Origin: Streptosporangium sp. NBC_01755
GTDB taxonomy: Bacteria; Actinomycetota; Actinomycetes; Streptosporangiales; Streptosporangiaceae
Direction: 5' to 3'
NCBI RefSeq assembly: GCF_035917995.1
Contig: NZ_CP109131.1
Location: 3,100,001-3,164,000 of the forward strand
DNA: 64,000 bases
The first letter of the stretch is position 1. The number at the start of each line of letters is the position of its first letter. Made by a program: the position numbers and the translations under genes. A model generated the notes under the pieces. The model worked only from the letters and a program-made list of their open reading frames with translations, was not told the DNA's origin and ran no database searches. Positions 47,101 to 54,029 of the stretch are shown here, in pieces.

Positions 47101-49670
47101 CGGTCGGCCGGCAGCTCGGTCGGCTCCATCCCGGCCAGCCGCTCCCGCCAGAACCCCAGCTCCCGCTCGACGAGCTCGGCGGACCCCGCCATGCGGTCGC
47201 GCTGCCAGATCGCGTAGTCGGCGTACTGGACCGGGAGCGGCGGCAGCGGCCTGCCCTCCAGTGCCGCGACCAGCTCGCCGGCGAGCACCTCGTGCGACCG
47301 GTCGTCGGTCGCGATGTGGTGCAGCGTGAACAGCACGGTGTGCTCGCCGCCGGGCCCGCGGACCACGCGGACCCGGACCGGCGGGGCCGCGGACAGGTCG
47401 AAGGGGCGGGTCATCTCCTCGGCGAGCACCTGCCGGGGGTCGCCGTCCTCGATCCGCGCCAGGACCGGCCCGGCCGGCTCGACGACCTGCGCCGGCTCGC
47501 CGTCGCCCTCGGCCGGGTAGCGGGTGCGCAGGATCTCGTGACGTTCGAAGAGCCCGGTCAGCGCGGCGCGCAGCCGGTCGGGGTTCAGCGGGCCCGGCAC
47601 CCTTACCGCGAGGGGCTCCAGGTAGGAGGTGCCCTCCGGGTCGAGCTGGTGCAGGAACCACATCCGCCGCTGCGCGAACGAGAGCGGTGAGGGACCGGTC
47701 CGCGACGCGACCGGCACCGGTGGGAGGGCGCGGCCGGCGGTCTCCAGCCGCGCGGCGAGACGCTCGACGGTACGGGCCTCGAACAGCGCGGAGACCGGCA
47801 GCTCGACCCCCCGTTCGGCGCGCAGGCGGCCGAGCACGAGATTGGCCGAGAGCGAGTGCCCGCCCAGGGCGAAGAAGTCCGCCTCGGCGTCGGCCACCGG
47901 ACGCTCCAGCACCTCCGCGAACGCCGCCGCCACCGCGCGTTCCGCGGGCGTCCCCGGCTCGCGTTCCGCGGGCGTCCCCGGCTCGCGTCCCGCGGGCGTC
48001 CCCGGCTCGCGTCCCGCGGTGACCGCGGGGGCGGGCATCGCCCGCAGGGCCACTCGGTCGATCTTTCCGTTGGGCGTCGTGGGGAACTCCGCCACCGCGA
48101 GGAAGTCCGCCGGGATCAGGTACGGCGGGAGCAGCCGCGCGCAGTGCAGGTGCAGTTCCCGCGCGGAGGGCGGCGCGGCCGGGTCGACCGGCTGAACGTG
48201 GGCGACGAGGCGCGGTCCGGTACCGGCCTCGATCGCCTGGACCACCGCGAACCGCACCCCCTCGTGCGCCGCCAGCACGCCCTCGACCTCGCCCGGCTCG
48301 ACCCGGTGTCCGCGAATCTTGATCTGGTCGTCGGTGCGGCCGAGGATCTCGATCCTGCCGTCCGGGTGCCGCCGGGCGACATCGCCGGTGCGGTACAGCC
48401 GTCCACCCGGCACCGTGCCGTAGGGGTCGGGGACGAACCTGTCGGCGGTCAGCGCCGGCCTGCGGTGGTAGCCGACCGCGACGCCGTCGCCGCCGATGCA
48501 CAGCTCTCCGCTCGCCCCGGTGGGCACCGGGTTCAGTCCGTCGTCCAGGACGTGCAGCGTCGTGTTGGCCACCGGGGCGAAGTCGCGCACCTCGCCGTCC
48601 TTCAGGAACGCGACCGACGACCACACGGTCGTCTCGGTCGGCCCGTACAGGTCCCACAGCCGCGCGCCGGCCGCGCACAGGCGGCGCGCGAGCTCGGCGG
48701 GCAGCCGCTCGCCGCCGCAGAGCGCGGTGAACCCGGCGGGCGGGCTCCAGCCGCCGTCGAGCAGCAGCCGCCAGGTCGTCGGGGTCGCCTGCATCACGGT
48801 CGCGCCGATCCTCACCAGCAGGGCGGCGAGCCGCTCCGGGTCGCGGGCGTCCTCGGGCTCGGCGACCACCACGCGCCCTCCGACGACGAGCGGCAGGAAC
48901 AACTCCAGCGCCGCGATGTCGAACGACACGGTGGTCACGGCCGGGAAGACGGTGCCGGGGGCCAGCCCAGGACGCTCGCGCATGGACCACAGGAAGTTGG
49001 TGAGCGCCCGGTGCGAGACCAGCACGCCTTTGGGCCGTCCGGTCGACCCCGAGGTGTAGATGAGATAGGCCGGGTCGTCCGGCGCCACCGCCCGCGGCGC
49101 GGGTTCCGGGGACCGCGCGGACCCCAGAGACCCCAGAGACCCCAGAGACCCCAGGGACCCCGGCGACACAGCAGGCTCCGCGAGGTCGTCGATCCGCACC
49201 ACGGTGGCCGCGTCCACCCCGCCGGCGCCTGAGGTGACCAGCACCCTCGCCCCGGCGTCGTCGAGCACGTAGCGGAGCCGGTCCGCCGGATGGGTGGGAT
49301 CGAGCGGCAGGTAGGCCGCCCCGGCCAGGTGCACACCGACCAGCGCCGCGACGAGTTCGACGCCGCGCGGCACGGCCACGCCGACCGGTTCACCGGAACG
49401 CACGCCGAGCCGCCGCAGGCGGCCGGCGAGGGCACCGGCCAATGCCATGAGCTCCGCGTAGCCGAGCCGCCGGTCGCGGCACTCGACCGCCACCGCGTCC
49501 GGCGTCCTGGCCGCCTGTGCCGCGATCAGCTCATGCACCGGAAGCGCGGGGTACGGCTCCGGTGGCATCACCGCCGCGGCCTCCCGGCCCCTCTCCGGAG
49601 GGTGGTCCGCTGGCGGCGCGTGCCGTCGCGAAGGGGTGGGATCCACACCGGTCTGGTCAGGCATGCTCAT
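38103..49670 (-). CDS. NRPS, modules 1-4 (A-T-C-A-T-C-A-T-C-A-T)
   Basis: 3855 residues from ATG 49670, which follows GAGGGG; the upstream frame overlaps the MbtH gene and is not used. Landmarks: A1 ~205, T1 ~606, C2 (HHIATDD) ~785, A2 ~1245, T2 ~1640, C3 (HHIATDG) ~1840, A3 ~2313, T3 ~2706, C4 (HHIVADA) ~2895, A4 ~3380, T4 ~3800. Specificity codes read by eye: A1 DILQCGLVWK (glycine), A2 DLTKVGSVAK (Asp/Asn-like), A3 DAWQFATIDK (perhaps Gln-like, low certainty), A4 DPAAAGVIGK (no match known to me). A4 also has an unusual A10 motif (AGQKVDRR). Starting with A-T and no C domain, the line begins with an unacylated amino acid. There is no E or methylation domain. Four short in-frame tandem repeats lie in loops and linkers. 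It acts before the synthetase encoded by the overlapping downstream gene. Confidence 0.94.
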   Translation of the reverse strand: MSMPDQTGVDPTPSRRHAPPADHPPERGREAAAVMPPEPYPALPVHELIAAQAARTPDAVAVECRDRRLGYAELMALAGALAGRLRRLGVRSGEPVGVAVPRGVELVAALVGVHLAGAAYLPLDPTHPADRLRYVLDDAGARVLVTSGAGGVDAATVVRIDDLAEPAVSPGSLGSLGSLGSLGSARSPEPAPRAVAPDDPAYLIYTSGSTGRPKGVLVSHRALTNFLWSMRERPGLAPGTVFPAVTTVSFDIAALELFLPLVVGGRVVVAEPEDARDPERLAALLVRIGATVMQATPTTWRLLLDGGWSPPAGFTALCGGERLPAELARRLCAAGARLWDLYGPTETTVWSSVAFLKDGEVRDFAPVANTTLHVLDDGLNPVPTGASGELCIGGDGVAVGYHRRPALTADRFVPDPYGTVPGGRLYRTGDVARRHPDGRIEILGRTDDQIKIRGHRVEPGEVEGVLAAHEGVRFAVVQAIEAGTGPRLVAHVQPVDPAAPPSARELHLHCARLLPPYLIPADFLAVAEFPTTPNGKIDRVALRAMPAPAVTAGREPGTPAGREPGTPAEREPGTPAERAVAAAFAEVLERPVADAEADFFALGGHSLSANLVLGRLRAERGVELPVSALFEARTVERLAARLETAGRALPPVPVASRTGPSPLSFAQRRMWFLHQLDPEGTSYLEPLAVRVPGPLNPDRLRAALTGLFERHEILRTRYPAEGDGEPAQVVEPAGPVLARIEDGDPRQVLAEEMTRPFDLSAAPPVRVRVVRGPGGEHTVLFTLHHIATDDRSHEVLAGELVAALEGRPLPPLPVQYADYAIWQRDRMAGSAELVERELGFWRERLAGMEPTELPADRPRAAVRDPRAGTVRFAVPPETAARLDELGGGHGATPSITLLAGFLAILARYTGQTDLAVGVPVSARNRPELDDLVGLFVNTVVVRATLADRATFTDLLAEVRESATAGYAHAEVPFELVVEELAPQRDLSRNPLFSIMFATHEAAARPPGVEPPDLPGAKFDLGCHLTRRPDGGLDGRIEYASALFDASSVAGFAGHYVRLLRAAVAAPDTPVRRLPLLTGAEAAAPVLVGEPVPDDSGTVPELIAARAAVTEGVAVTGGGTTLTYPELNREANRLAGHLRALGARRGTLVAVRLPRTADLVVALLAVLKSGAAYIPLDPAHPAERLAQALADSAAPLLIATADAAPPLPAGVRLVALDDPAERAGIRACPPTAPDVRPHPDDLAYVVYTSGSTGRPKGAMVTHGGLAGYTRWACAELRPGDGVGSPLHTSIAYDLALTSLYPTLAAGAPVRLVDEDPAGVEQLARAPADGPYGVVKLTPTHLDLLAGTLPADVLAGTARCLVVGGEELRGEQLAVWSAHAPATRIVNSYGPSETAVACCVHVVPAGETVPGPVPIGRPIPGATVCLLDDVMRAVPPGVAGEIYVGGRGVGQGYLGSPRLTADRFVPDPHATEPGARLYRTGDLARQRPDGTLVFLGRADQQIKIRGFRVEPGEIEGVLAEHPAVRAAAVVADRSDPGNPRLAAHILPAGPGVPLSELRTYLAERLPGHLVPTLWGTLAELPLLGNGKLDRRALPGLAPLGGAETYTAPATPAERAIAEVWAEVLGAGRVGRHDRFFDLGGQSLLATRVAARLRERFPVPVSVRDVFAAPTVATLADLVAARVRAQTEEMFGASAGARQPETPQATTPSSPVTPADRSGPLPLSFAQRGLWVLDQLRPGGTEYLVVTALRLRGELDVDGLGRALTRVAERHEILRTRYVAGSDGEPVQVVDPPPRLRPVAENADPATVLEAELATPIDLARGPVLRVRLVRAGTDEHVLVLVTHHIATDGWSSGILATELADAYLGRDLPEPALQYADFAAWQRERFAGQALDGALAHWRGRLAGLEPTELPTDRPRPPVGDHRGAVLRFDVPPTLAGALEELGRRAGATPFTTYLAGFYALLARHTGRRDLAVGVPLSGRDSAEVEGLIGFFVNTVVMRADLTGDPSFGTLLGRVQDVVAEAYQHDELPFERLVEELAPSRDLSRHPLFQLLFAFREEGEERFRLPGLDVSPEPVPWRTAKFDLTVELTRRADGGLTGEIEYATALFDRATADRLARHYLTLLESAAARPDGALGELEPLDDAERHALTAGAGGPVRSRPDLGLPELVARQAALAPGRVAVECDGAALTYGDLDSAANRLAHHLRAAGIRRDDVVGVCLPRRPELVVALLGVLRAGAAYLPLDPAHPADRLSWMLQDSRVRLVVVDAEPSPASGHGTPVLSLAAERAGIDGSPGESAPVGTDLDGLAYVMYTSGSTGRPKGVAVPHRGIRNRVLWTVHEHGLGASDRLLQKTSVTFDASVWEFLGPLVSGGTVVLPPDGTERDPASMVEALVRDRITVLQGVPSFLRTLADEPGLERCGTLRLLFSAGEPLPGELAARLSTRLGTALVNTYGPTECSIDVTAWQYEPDDGSGDGPGIVPIGRPLDNTRTVVYTPDGRLAPVGTPGELHAAGDGLARGYLGRPGLTADRFVPDPYGPPGARAYRTGDVVRRRTDGALEFLGRADRQVKIRGVRIELDEVEVVLSRHPALAAAVVEARRGPDGLPRLVGYLVARGDAPEQREIREFLLARLPEPYVPSVLRTVDRLPRTSSGKIDRAALPDPDGVRQAGRAVPAAPRTPAEKIVTDVMAEVLGLDVVGTGDDFFDLGGHSLLAIRIAARLRAAFGVALPVRAVFEDRTAAALAARVDGLGVQAAGEIVPLDAERRAGPVPLSFAQQRLWFLDLLDQGGQYHVTWAFRLSGQLDDDALAGALTGLFARHGALRTRYVTGQDGGAAQIVDPAAPVPLPVIDLSGADSERVTALVRSLAERPFDLAGQVPALPYLIRLGAREHVFLLVMHHIVADAWSEQIMARELSELYEARVQGRPTVLGPPPLQYADYASWQRSQLTGDVLDRELAHWRDRLAGLQPLELPADRPRPPVRRGRGATVTCDIPAEVAQPLLALGRRHGATAFMTFLSVFAAMLGRYTGATDVAIGTVVAGRGQAELDDVVGFFVNTVVVRVDLAGDPTVTTLIGRVRESALDAFSHDELPFDRLVEGLAPQRDLSRSPLCDVTFGLREQAPEPPRLTGLDVRPVAVERATAKFDLTFGLVAGTDGGYLAELEYATDLFAEATIRRLAGHFRTLVESAALAPDRPVSRLDMLDPAERGRLLRDWNPRATPITHESLHEAFAAQAARTPDAPAVEYAGERLSYAELDGRAAALARRLHAAGVRPEDPVAVYLDRSPAAVTALLAVLRAGGVYVPLDTAQPAERLAAMLGDLRPAVVLTDHRPSSLPGPLSGPLSGPLSGSVPILVVGEAEDAPPGDLPLVDLPPGDPGHAAYMIYTSGSTGRPKAVVVPHGAYTHHCRVHADAHDIRPGDRVLLHAPLIFDPAMAQMGATLLAGATVVIGDTGVVAPADLPDLLAETGVTHVALAATYYRDVMTGIRPGDPRPAALRVLAVGGEAVGYQDARLWLATGLPARFLCVYGPTEATIGSLCHSVTPAEVAAAAPDAGLPIGRPLPGTRAYVVDAAFNPVPVGVVGELCLGGPRVSRGYLRQPGPTADRFVPDPFGAEPGERLYRTGDQVRYRPDGVIEFIGRIDAQVKLRGFRIELGEIETALAAHPGVQAAAAAVWELAPGDRRLVGYIVPTSSSSSGSSSGSSSRSGSSSGSGATPSSPELRAHLRDRVPEYMVPALFVTLDGLPATAGQKVDRRALPVPDPGTALAPEETVPPANEVEEAIAAAWAEVLGLPAVGVAHDFFELGGHSLLATRLMALLRDLFGLEIPLRVLFEATTVRAQATALERLAEAAAPTSYEGRDDEH
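38557..38624. repeat. 12-bp imperfect tandem repeat in NRPS module 4
   Basis: Units of GGACCCGGAACT type (copies at 38571, 38589 and 38601, with partial units between and around). On the coding strand they encode a Ser/Gly-rich insert (SSSSGSSSGSSSRSG) in the C-terminal subdomain of A4. The insert keeps frame. Confidence 0.85.
39649..39684. repeat. 12-bp tandem repeat in A4 domain
   Basis: Three copies of GAGAGAGGGCCG, the third with one change, encode repeated SGPL in a surface loop of A4 ahead of the core A3 motif. Frame is kept, so the gene stays intact. Confidence 0.88.
47941..48012. repeat. 24-bp tandem repeat in the A1-T1 linker
   Basis: Three copies of a 24-base unit starting TCCGCGGGCGTCCCCGGCTC at 47941, 47965 and 47989, with a single base difference in the third. 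They encode repeats of a REPGTPAE-type sequence between the A1 domain and its carrier domain. Confidence 0.92.
49121..49156. repeat. 9-bp tandem repeat in A1 domain
   Basis: Four copies of ACCCCAGAG (the last with one change) encode SLG repeats in a loop of A1 between the A2 and A3 core motifs. It is in frame. Confidence 0.9.
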
Positions 49671-49698
49671 CGTCCCCTCGGGATGGCTCGGCGGATCG

Positions 49699-49902
49699 TC
49701 AGCGAGCCTCGTCGGCCATGCGCAGCCGCAGGCTGAGCGGGCGCATGTCGGTCCAGACCCGCTCGATGTGGTCCAGGCACTCCTGCCGGGTCCCGGAGGC
49801 GCCCTCGGCCCGCCAACCGGCGGGCAGCGCACGGTCGGCGAACCAGACCGAGTACTGCTCCTCGTGGTTGACCACGACCAGGTACTTCTCGTCCGCGGAC
49901 AT
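49699..49902 (-). CDS. MbtH-like protein
   Basis: 67 residues from ATG 49902, which is preceded by GAGGAG overlapping the SbnB stop. Signature [19 protein letters not shown] followed by [19 protein letters not shown], including the conserved Trp residues. MbtH proteins bind A domains and are needed for their solubility or activity. Located directly before the first NRPS gene (28-base gap), it probably activates one or more of the six A domains. Confidence 0.94.
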   Translation of the reverse strand: MSADEKYLVVVNHEEQYSVWFADRALPAGWRAEGASGTRQECLDHIERVWTDMRPLSLRLRMADEAR

Positions 49903-49910
49903 CTCTCTCC

Positions 49911-50939
49911 TCAACGGTCGCGTTGTTCCACTTCTCCCGGATCCGCCTCCGGGTCCGTGGAGAAGTCGGGAAGGTGGATCCCGAGCCCCCGCGCCGCGGC
50001 CTCGTCCATGACATGGGCGGCGAGGGCGGCGTCGAGGGCGCCGAGCCCGAAAGGCGAGAACACCGTCACGGATCCGGCGTCATAGGGCAGCGCGGTGCCC
50101 GGGGCCAGCAGATCGCCGATCTCGGCGGTGACGAATCCCCGGTTCCCGGCCAGCCGCGCGGCCAGGTCGAGCGAGGTCGCCTCGCGGCAGACGTGGTCGG
50201 TGTCGTCGACCACGTTCCTGGCCGCCAGGATCGACTCCGGGGTCAGGTCGCGCAGCGACACGTGCAGCACGACGGTGCCCGGCAGGCAGGAGTCCGTGCT
50301 CAGGTGCGGCTCGCCGGCGGTGGTGGCGAGGGAGACGATCCGGTGCGCGGCCAGCGCCTCCTCGACGTCGCCGGCGATCTCGACCTTCAGGTCGGGCACC
50401 CGGGACGCGAACGCCCGGGCGCGCTCGGTGTCGAGGTCGAACACGGTGACCGTCGCCAGCTCGGGGAGCTGTGACCGCAGGAAGCGGAGGATCTCGAAGT
50501 TGATGACCCCGCAGCCGATCAGCGCGACCCCGCTCCGGACGTCGGCGGGAGCGTCGGCGGTGAGCGTGGCCGCGGCCACGGCCGCGCCGGCCGCGGTGCG
50601 CCTGGCCGAGACGACCGCTCCCTCCAGCAGCGCCACCGGCCGTCCGTCCGTGACGGAGTTGAGCAGGATCGCGGCCGACGCCCGCTCCAGCCCGAGGGCC
50701 AGGTTTCCGGGGAACGACGCCACCCACTTGACTGCCGCGACCGGGCGCTCGCCTCCGACGTAGGCGGGCAGCGCGATGATCCGGTCACGCGTGTTGCCGG
50801 GGAAACGCAGGAAGACCGAGTGCGGCACCGAGGTCTCCCGCCGCGAATGGGCCAGGTAGGCGTCCCTGACGGTCCGGCAGACGGCGTCCTCGGCGTCGTC
50901 CAGCACCGCCAGCACGTCGCTCCTGCGGAGGATCAGCAT
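49911..50939 (-). CDS. sbnB: SbnB-like N-(1-amino-1-carboxy-2-ethyl)glutamate dehydrogenase
   Basis: 342 residues from ATG 50939, which overlaps the SbnA stop by 7 bases. Ornithine cyclodeaminase/mu-crystallin fold: KWVASFPGN near the substrate Lys, [23 protein letters not shown], Rossmann motif [13 protein letters not shown], and the DDTDHVCRE region. SbnB oxidises the SbnA product with NAD+ to release L-2,3-diaminopropionate and 2-oxoglutarate. The pair with SbnA is the standard signature for diaminopropionate supply, as in staphyloferrin B, viomycin and zwittermicin pathways. Confidence 0.9.
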   Translation of the reverse strand: MLILRRSDVLAVLDDAEDAVCRTVRDAYLAHSRRETSVPHSVFLRFPGNTRDRIIALPAYVGGERPVAAVKWVASFPGNLALGLERASAAILLNSVTDGRPVALLEGAVVSARRTAAGAAVAAATLTADAPADVRSGVALIGCGVINFEILRFLRSQLPELATVTVFDLDTERARAFASRVPDLKVEIAGDVEEALAAHRIVSLATTAGEPHLSTDSCLPGTVVLHVSLRDLTPESILAARNVVDDTDHVCREATSLDLAARLAGNRGFVTAEIGDLLAPGTALPYDAGSVTVFSPFGLGALDAALAAHVMDEAAARGLGIHLPDFSTDPEADPGEVEQRDR

Positions 50940-51985
50940 GACGTTTGCTCCTTCCAGAGGTGGGCGATGTCGCCGAACCTCTCCTCCACCCAGACGTCGG
51001 AGTAGATGGTGTCCAGGTACCGCTCGCCCCGGTCGGGCAGCAGCAGGACGCAGTTGGCGCCGGCCGGGATCTCCGCGAGCCGCTGCGCGACCGCGCTCAC
51101 CACCGCGCCGGAGGAACCACCGCCCAGGATCGCCTCGACGCCGACCAGCCGCCGGCAGCCGACCACGCAGTCCTGGTCGGTCATCCGGGCCACGGAGTGG
51201 GCGATGCCGTCGTAGTACAGCTCCGAACGAATCGCCGCGCCGTGTCCCGGGATGAGCCGTCGGCAGGACGGCTCGCCGAAGATGGCGCTGCCCTCCGCGT
51301 CGACGGCGACGATGTGCGTGCCCAGCCCGTGGTCCGCGACGAACCTGGCGCACCCGTGAATGGTGCCGCAGGTCCCGGTGGCCACGAAGAGGTAGTCGAC
51401 GTCCCCGTCGAGCTGCCGGACGACCTCCTGCATGATCGTTTCCTGGGCGCGGGCGTTGAGCGGGTTGGCGTACTGGTTGGGCCAGAACGCGTGGGGAATG
51501 TCGTGGACGAGTTCGCGGACGCGCCGGATCCTGGCGGACAGGAAGTCGCCCATCTCGTTGTCGGGCTCGCGCACGATGTCCAGCTCCGCCCCGTACGCGG
51601 CCAGGATCGCCAGGTTCTGGGCGGTCATCTTCGGATCCGCCACGCAGATGAACCGGAGGCCGAACCAGCGACACACCTGCGCGAGCCCGATGCCGAGGTT
51701 GCCCGAGCTCGACTCGACGATCGTCGACCGGTTCGGGATGAGCTCGCCGCGTTCGATCGCGCCCAGCACCATGCCCATGGCGGACCGGTCCTTCATGCTG
51801 CCGCCCGGGTTCAACGACTCCAGCTTGGCGTGGAACCGGACCGGGGAGTCCCCGAAGAGGCGGGTCAGCCGCACCAGGGGGGTCGCACCGACCGCTGAGA
51901 GGACGCCGTCACCGACCCGCGCGTTCACCGCCGGAGTCGTCCGGCCGGGGGGCGCACAGTCGACGGCCTCATATCCTGCGCTCAC
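50933..51985 (-). CDS. sbnA: SbnA-like 2,3-diaminopropionate synthase (PLP)
   Basis: 350 residues from a GTG start with GACGGAGC upstream. Cysteine-synthase-like PLP fold: ATPLVRLTRLF, the PLP Lys in NPGGSMKDRSA, ESSSGNLGIGLA for substrate and PLP phosphate, ATGTCGTIHG, and LGGGSSGAVV. SbnA joins O-phosphoserine with glutamate to give ACEGA, which SbnB then oxidises to 2,3-diaminopropionate. It heads the seven-gene operon of SbnA, SbnB, MbtH, two NRPSs, carbamoyltransferase and 4,6-dehydratase, so precursor supply and assembly are co-expressed. Confidence 0.92.
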   Translation of the reverse strand: MSAGYEAVDCAPPGRTTPAVNARVGDGVLSAVGATPLVRLTRLFGDSPVRFHAKLESLNPGGSMKDRSAMGMVLGAIERGELIPNRSTIVESSSGNLGIGLAQVCRWFGLRFICVADPKMTAQNLAILAAYGAELDIVREPDNEMGDFLSARIRRVRELVHDIPHAFWPNQYANPLNARAQETIMQEVVRQLDGDVDYLFVATGTCGTIHGCARFVADHGLGTHIVAVDAEGSAIFGEPSCRRLIPGHGAAIRSELYYDGIAHSVARMTDQDCVVGCRRLVGVEAILGGGSSGAVVSAVAQRLAEIPAGANCVLLLPDRGERYLDTIYSDVWVEERFGDIAHLWKEQTSC

Positions 51986-52430
51986 CGTTCCGCTCCGTCA
52001 GGAAATTCAGAAGATATGCTCCGCGAGACATTGACACCTTTCCTGATGGCTTCATTCTTCTGGGTTTCCGGCGGCACCCGCCGGAACCCGCCGGAACCCG
52101 CCGAACATATTTACCGGGCCACCTCGAATGGCTGTCCACAGCAGCGGGCCCCAAAACGTGGCCCGACCATAACCAGGGCGCCTCGACAGGGTCAATAGCG
52201 CAGGCCGCGGAAATGGTCGTTGCCGCAAAAACTCCAGCCGTGCATGATAAGTCTCGACACCGCCGAATTATCGCACCGTATTCACCGAATGAACGGGCCA
52301 CCCGGCGCATTAATGTCGCTATTAGACGATGGATGGGAGCTGTCCCGCCGGCGGGACAGCCGGGCGACGCGGGCTGCCGGGGAGCGTGCCATGGCCGCTC
52401 CGCCCCCCGCACGCGAAGGAGAATGCCGAG
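51986..52430. other. divergent intergenic region, 445 bp
   Basis: Lies between the NRPS operon (minus) and the HpaB-GT39 operon (plus). It is richer in A+T than the genes and contains no convincing gene. A CCGGAACCCGCCGGAACCCG direct repeat is seen near 52080-52097 and a 22-bp perfect palindrome at 52339-52360. Promoters for both operons should lie here; no clear consensus elements were picked out. Confidence 0.7.
52339..52360. promoter_or_regulatory. palindromic operator 2, candidate LmbU site
   Basis: Perfect 22-bp palindrome; the inner 20 bases are CTGTCCCGCCGGCGGGACAG (52340-52359) with the LmbU core CGCCGGCG at its centre. It ends 70 bases before the HpaB-type start and 353 bases from the SbnA start, and is one of four such sites in the window. 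Confidence 0.82.
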
Positions 52431-53987
52431 ATGACCACCATTTTGCCCGCTCCGGCGGGCCCGCTGAATAATGTTCGGCCGATGACCGGTGCGGAATATC
52501 TGGAGTCGTTGCGCGACGGCCGCGAGGTATATATCGGGGGCGAGCGCGTGCCGGACGTTACCACTCACCCGGCCTTCCGTAACAGCGCGCGTTCCATCGC
52601 CCGGCTGTACGACGCGCTACACGAACCGGAGGCCGCGGATGTATTGCGGGTGCCGACCGACACGGGAAACGGTGGATTCACCCATCCGTACTTCAAAACG
52701 GCCCGTTCCGCGGCCGATCTGGTCGCCTCCCGGGACGCGATCGTCGCCTGGCAACGGCTCGTCTACGGCTGGATGGGCCGCACCCCGGACTACAAGGCCG
52801 GCTTCTTCGGCACCCTGGAGGCCAACGCGGACTTCTACCACCCGTTCCAGGACAACGCGCTGCGCTGGTACAAGGAGGCGCAGGAGCGGCTGCTCTACTT
52901 CAACCACGCGATCGCGCATCCTCCCGTCGACCGGGACCGGCCGGCCGACCGGACCGCGGACGTGTGCGTCCACGTCGAGGAGGAGACCGACTCCGGCCTG
53001 ATCGTGTCCGGCGCGAAGGTCGTCGCGACCGGGTCCGCGATCACCAACGCGAATTTCATCGCCCACTTCGGCCTCCCGCTCAGGGACAAGAGGTTCGGCC
53101 TGGTCTTCACGGTGCCGACGAACTCTCCCGGCCTGAAGTTCATCTGCCGCACCTCCTACGAGCAGGCGGCGGCGGCGCAGGGCAGCCCCTTCGACTACCC
53201 GCTGTCCAGCCGGATGGACGAGAACGACAGCATCATGGTGTTCGACCGGGTGCACGTGCCCTGGGAGAACGTCTTCATGTACGACGCCGGCGCGGCCAAC
53301 TCCTTCTCCGCCGGATCCGGTGTCCTGGAGCGCTTCACCTTCCACGGCTGCGCGCGGCTGGCCGTCAAGCTGGACTTCATCGCGGGCTGCGCGATGAAGG
53401 GCGTGGAGGCGACCGGCGTCTCGACGTTCCGCGGCGTGCAGGCCCAGATCGGCGAGATCCTCAACTGGCGTGACCTGTTCTGGGGGCTGTCCGACGCGAT
53501 GGCCAAGTCGCCGACCTCGTGGAACGGCGGCGCCGTGCAGCCGAACCTCAACTACGCCATGGCGTACCGCACGTTCATGGGCGTCGGCTATCCCCGCATC
53601 AAGGAGATCCTCCAGCAGACCCTCGGCAGCGGCCTGATCTACCTGAACTCGCACGCCGCCGACTGGAAGAACCCCGACGTACGCCCCTACCTGGACCGCT
53701 ACCTGCGCGGCTCGCGGGGCATCCAGGCCATCGACCGGGTCAAGCTGCTCAAGCTGCTCTGGGACTGCGTCGGCACCGAGTTCGCCGGACGCCACGAACT
53801 CTACGAGCGCAGCTACGCCGGTGACCACGAGGGCATCCGGGTGCAGACGCTGCAGTCCTACGCGGCGAGCGGGCAGGCCCAGGCGCTGAAGGGCTTCGCC
53901 GAGCAGTGCATGGCCGAGTACGACCTCGACGGGTGGACCCGTCCCGACCTGATCGGCCCCGAGGGCCTGCCCGGCCACGCGCGTTGA
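52431..53987 (+). CDS. HpaB/PvcC-type FADH2-dependent aromatic hydroxylase
   Basis: 518 residues from ATG 52431 with GAAGGAGAA upstream. The family is clear from [23 protein letters not shown] at the N-terminus, the central AHPPVDR and [29 protein letters not shown], and a helical C-terminal part. HpaB-type two-component oxygenases use FADH2 from a separate reductase to hydroxylate phenols ortho to an existing OH; SgcC does so on a carrier-bound beta-tyrosine and PvcC on an aromatic intermediate. The reductase at 19.6 kb is the only partner in the window. Substrate here may be an aromatic residue of the peptide; free versus carrier-bound cannot be told. Confidence 0.88.
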   Translation: MTTILPAPAGPLNNVRPMTGAEYLESLRDGREVYIGGERVPDVTTHPAFRNSARSIARLYDALHEPEAADVLRVPTDTGNGGFTHPYFKTARSAADLVASRDAIVAWQRLVYGWMGRTPDYKAGFFGTLEANADFYHPFQDNALRWYKEAQERLLYFNHAIAHPPVDRDRPADRTADVCVHVEEETDSGLIVSGAKVVATGSAITNANFIAHFGLPLRDKRFGLVFTVPTNSPGLKFICRTSYEQAAAAQGSPFDYPLSSRMDENDSIMVFDRVHVPWENVFMYDAGAANSFSAGSGVLERFTFHGCARLAVKLDFIAGCAMKGVEATGVSTFRGVQAQIGEILNWRDLFWGLSDAMAKSPTSWNGGAVQPNLNYAMAYRTFMGVGYPRIKEILQQTLGSGLIYLNSHAADWKNPDVRPYLDRYLRGSRGIQAIDRVKLLKLLWDCVGTEFAGRHELYERSYAGDHEGIRVQTLQSYAASGQAQALKGFAEQCMAEYDLDGWTRPDLIGPEGLPGHAR

Positions 53988-54029
53988 CGCCGCCCCACGG
54001 AGACATCGCCCACAACGGAGGAACCATCA

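Noticed and set aside
33743..47690. Long plus-strand frames (973, 1107 and 969 codons) opposite the NRPS genes
   Set aside because: All are antisense shadows of the C-A-T modules; no start context and no recognisable motif.
47941..48012. Tandem repeat considered as a CRISPR-like array
   Set aside because: 24-bp head-to-tail units without spacers, inside an open NRPS frame; no cas genes in the window.
45835..48990. 1051-codon minus-strand frame inside the first NRPS
   Set aside because: Out of frame with the real NRPS gene, which is intact across it; composition is the Arg/Ala/Gly shadow type.
50940..51674. Upstream extension of the SbnB gene
   Set aside because: It is a shadow of SbnA; ATG 50939 gives the full-length SbnB-type protein.
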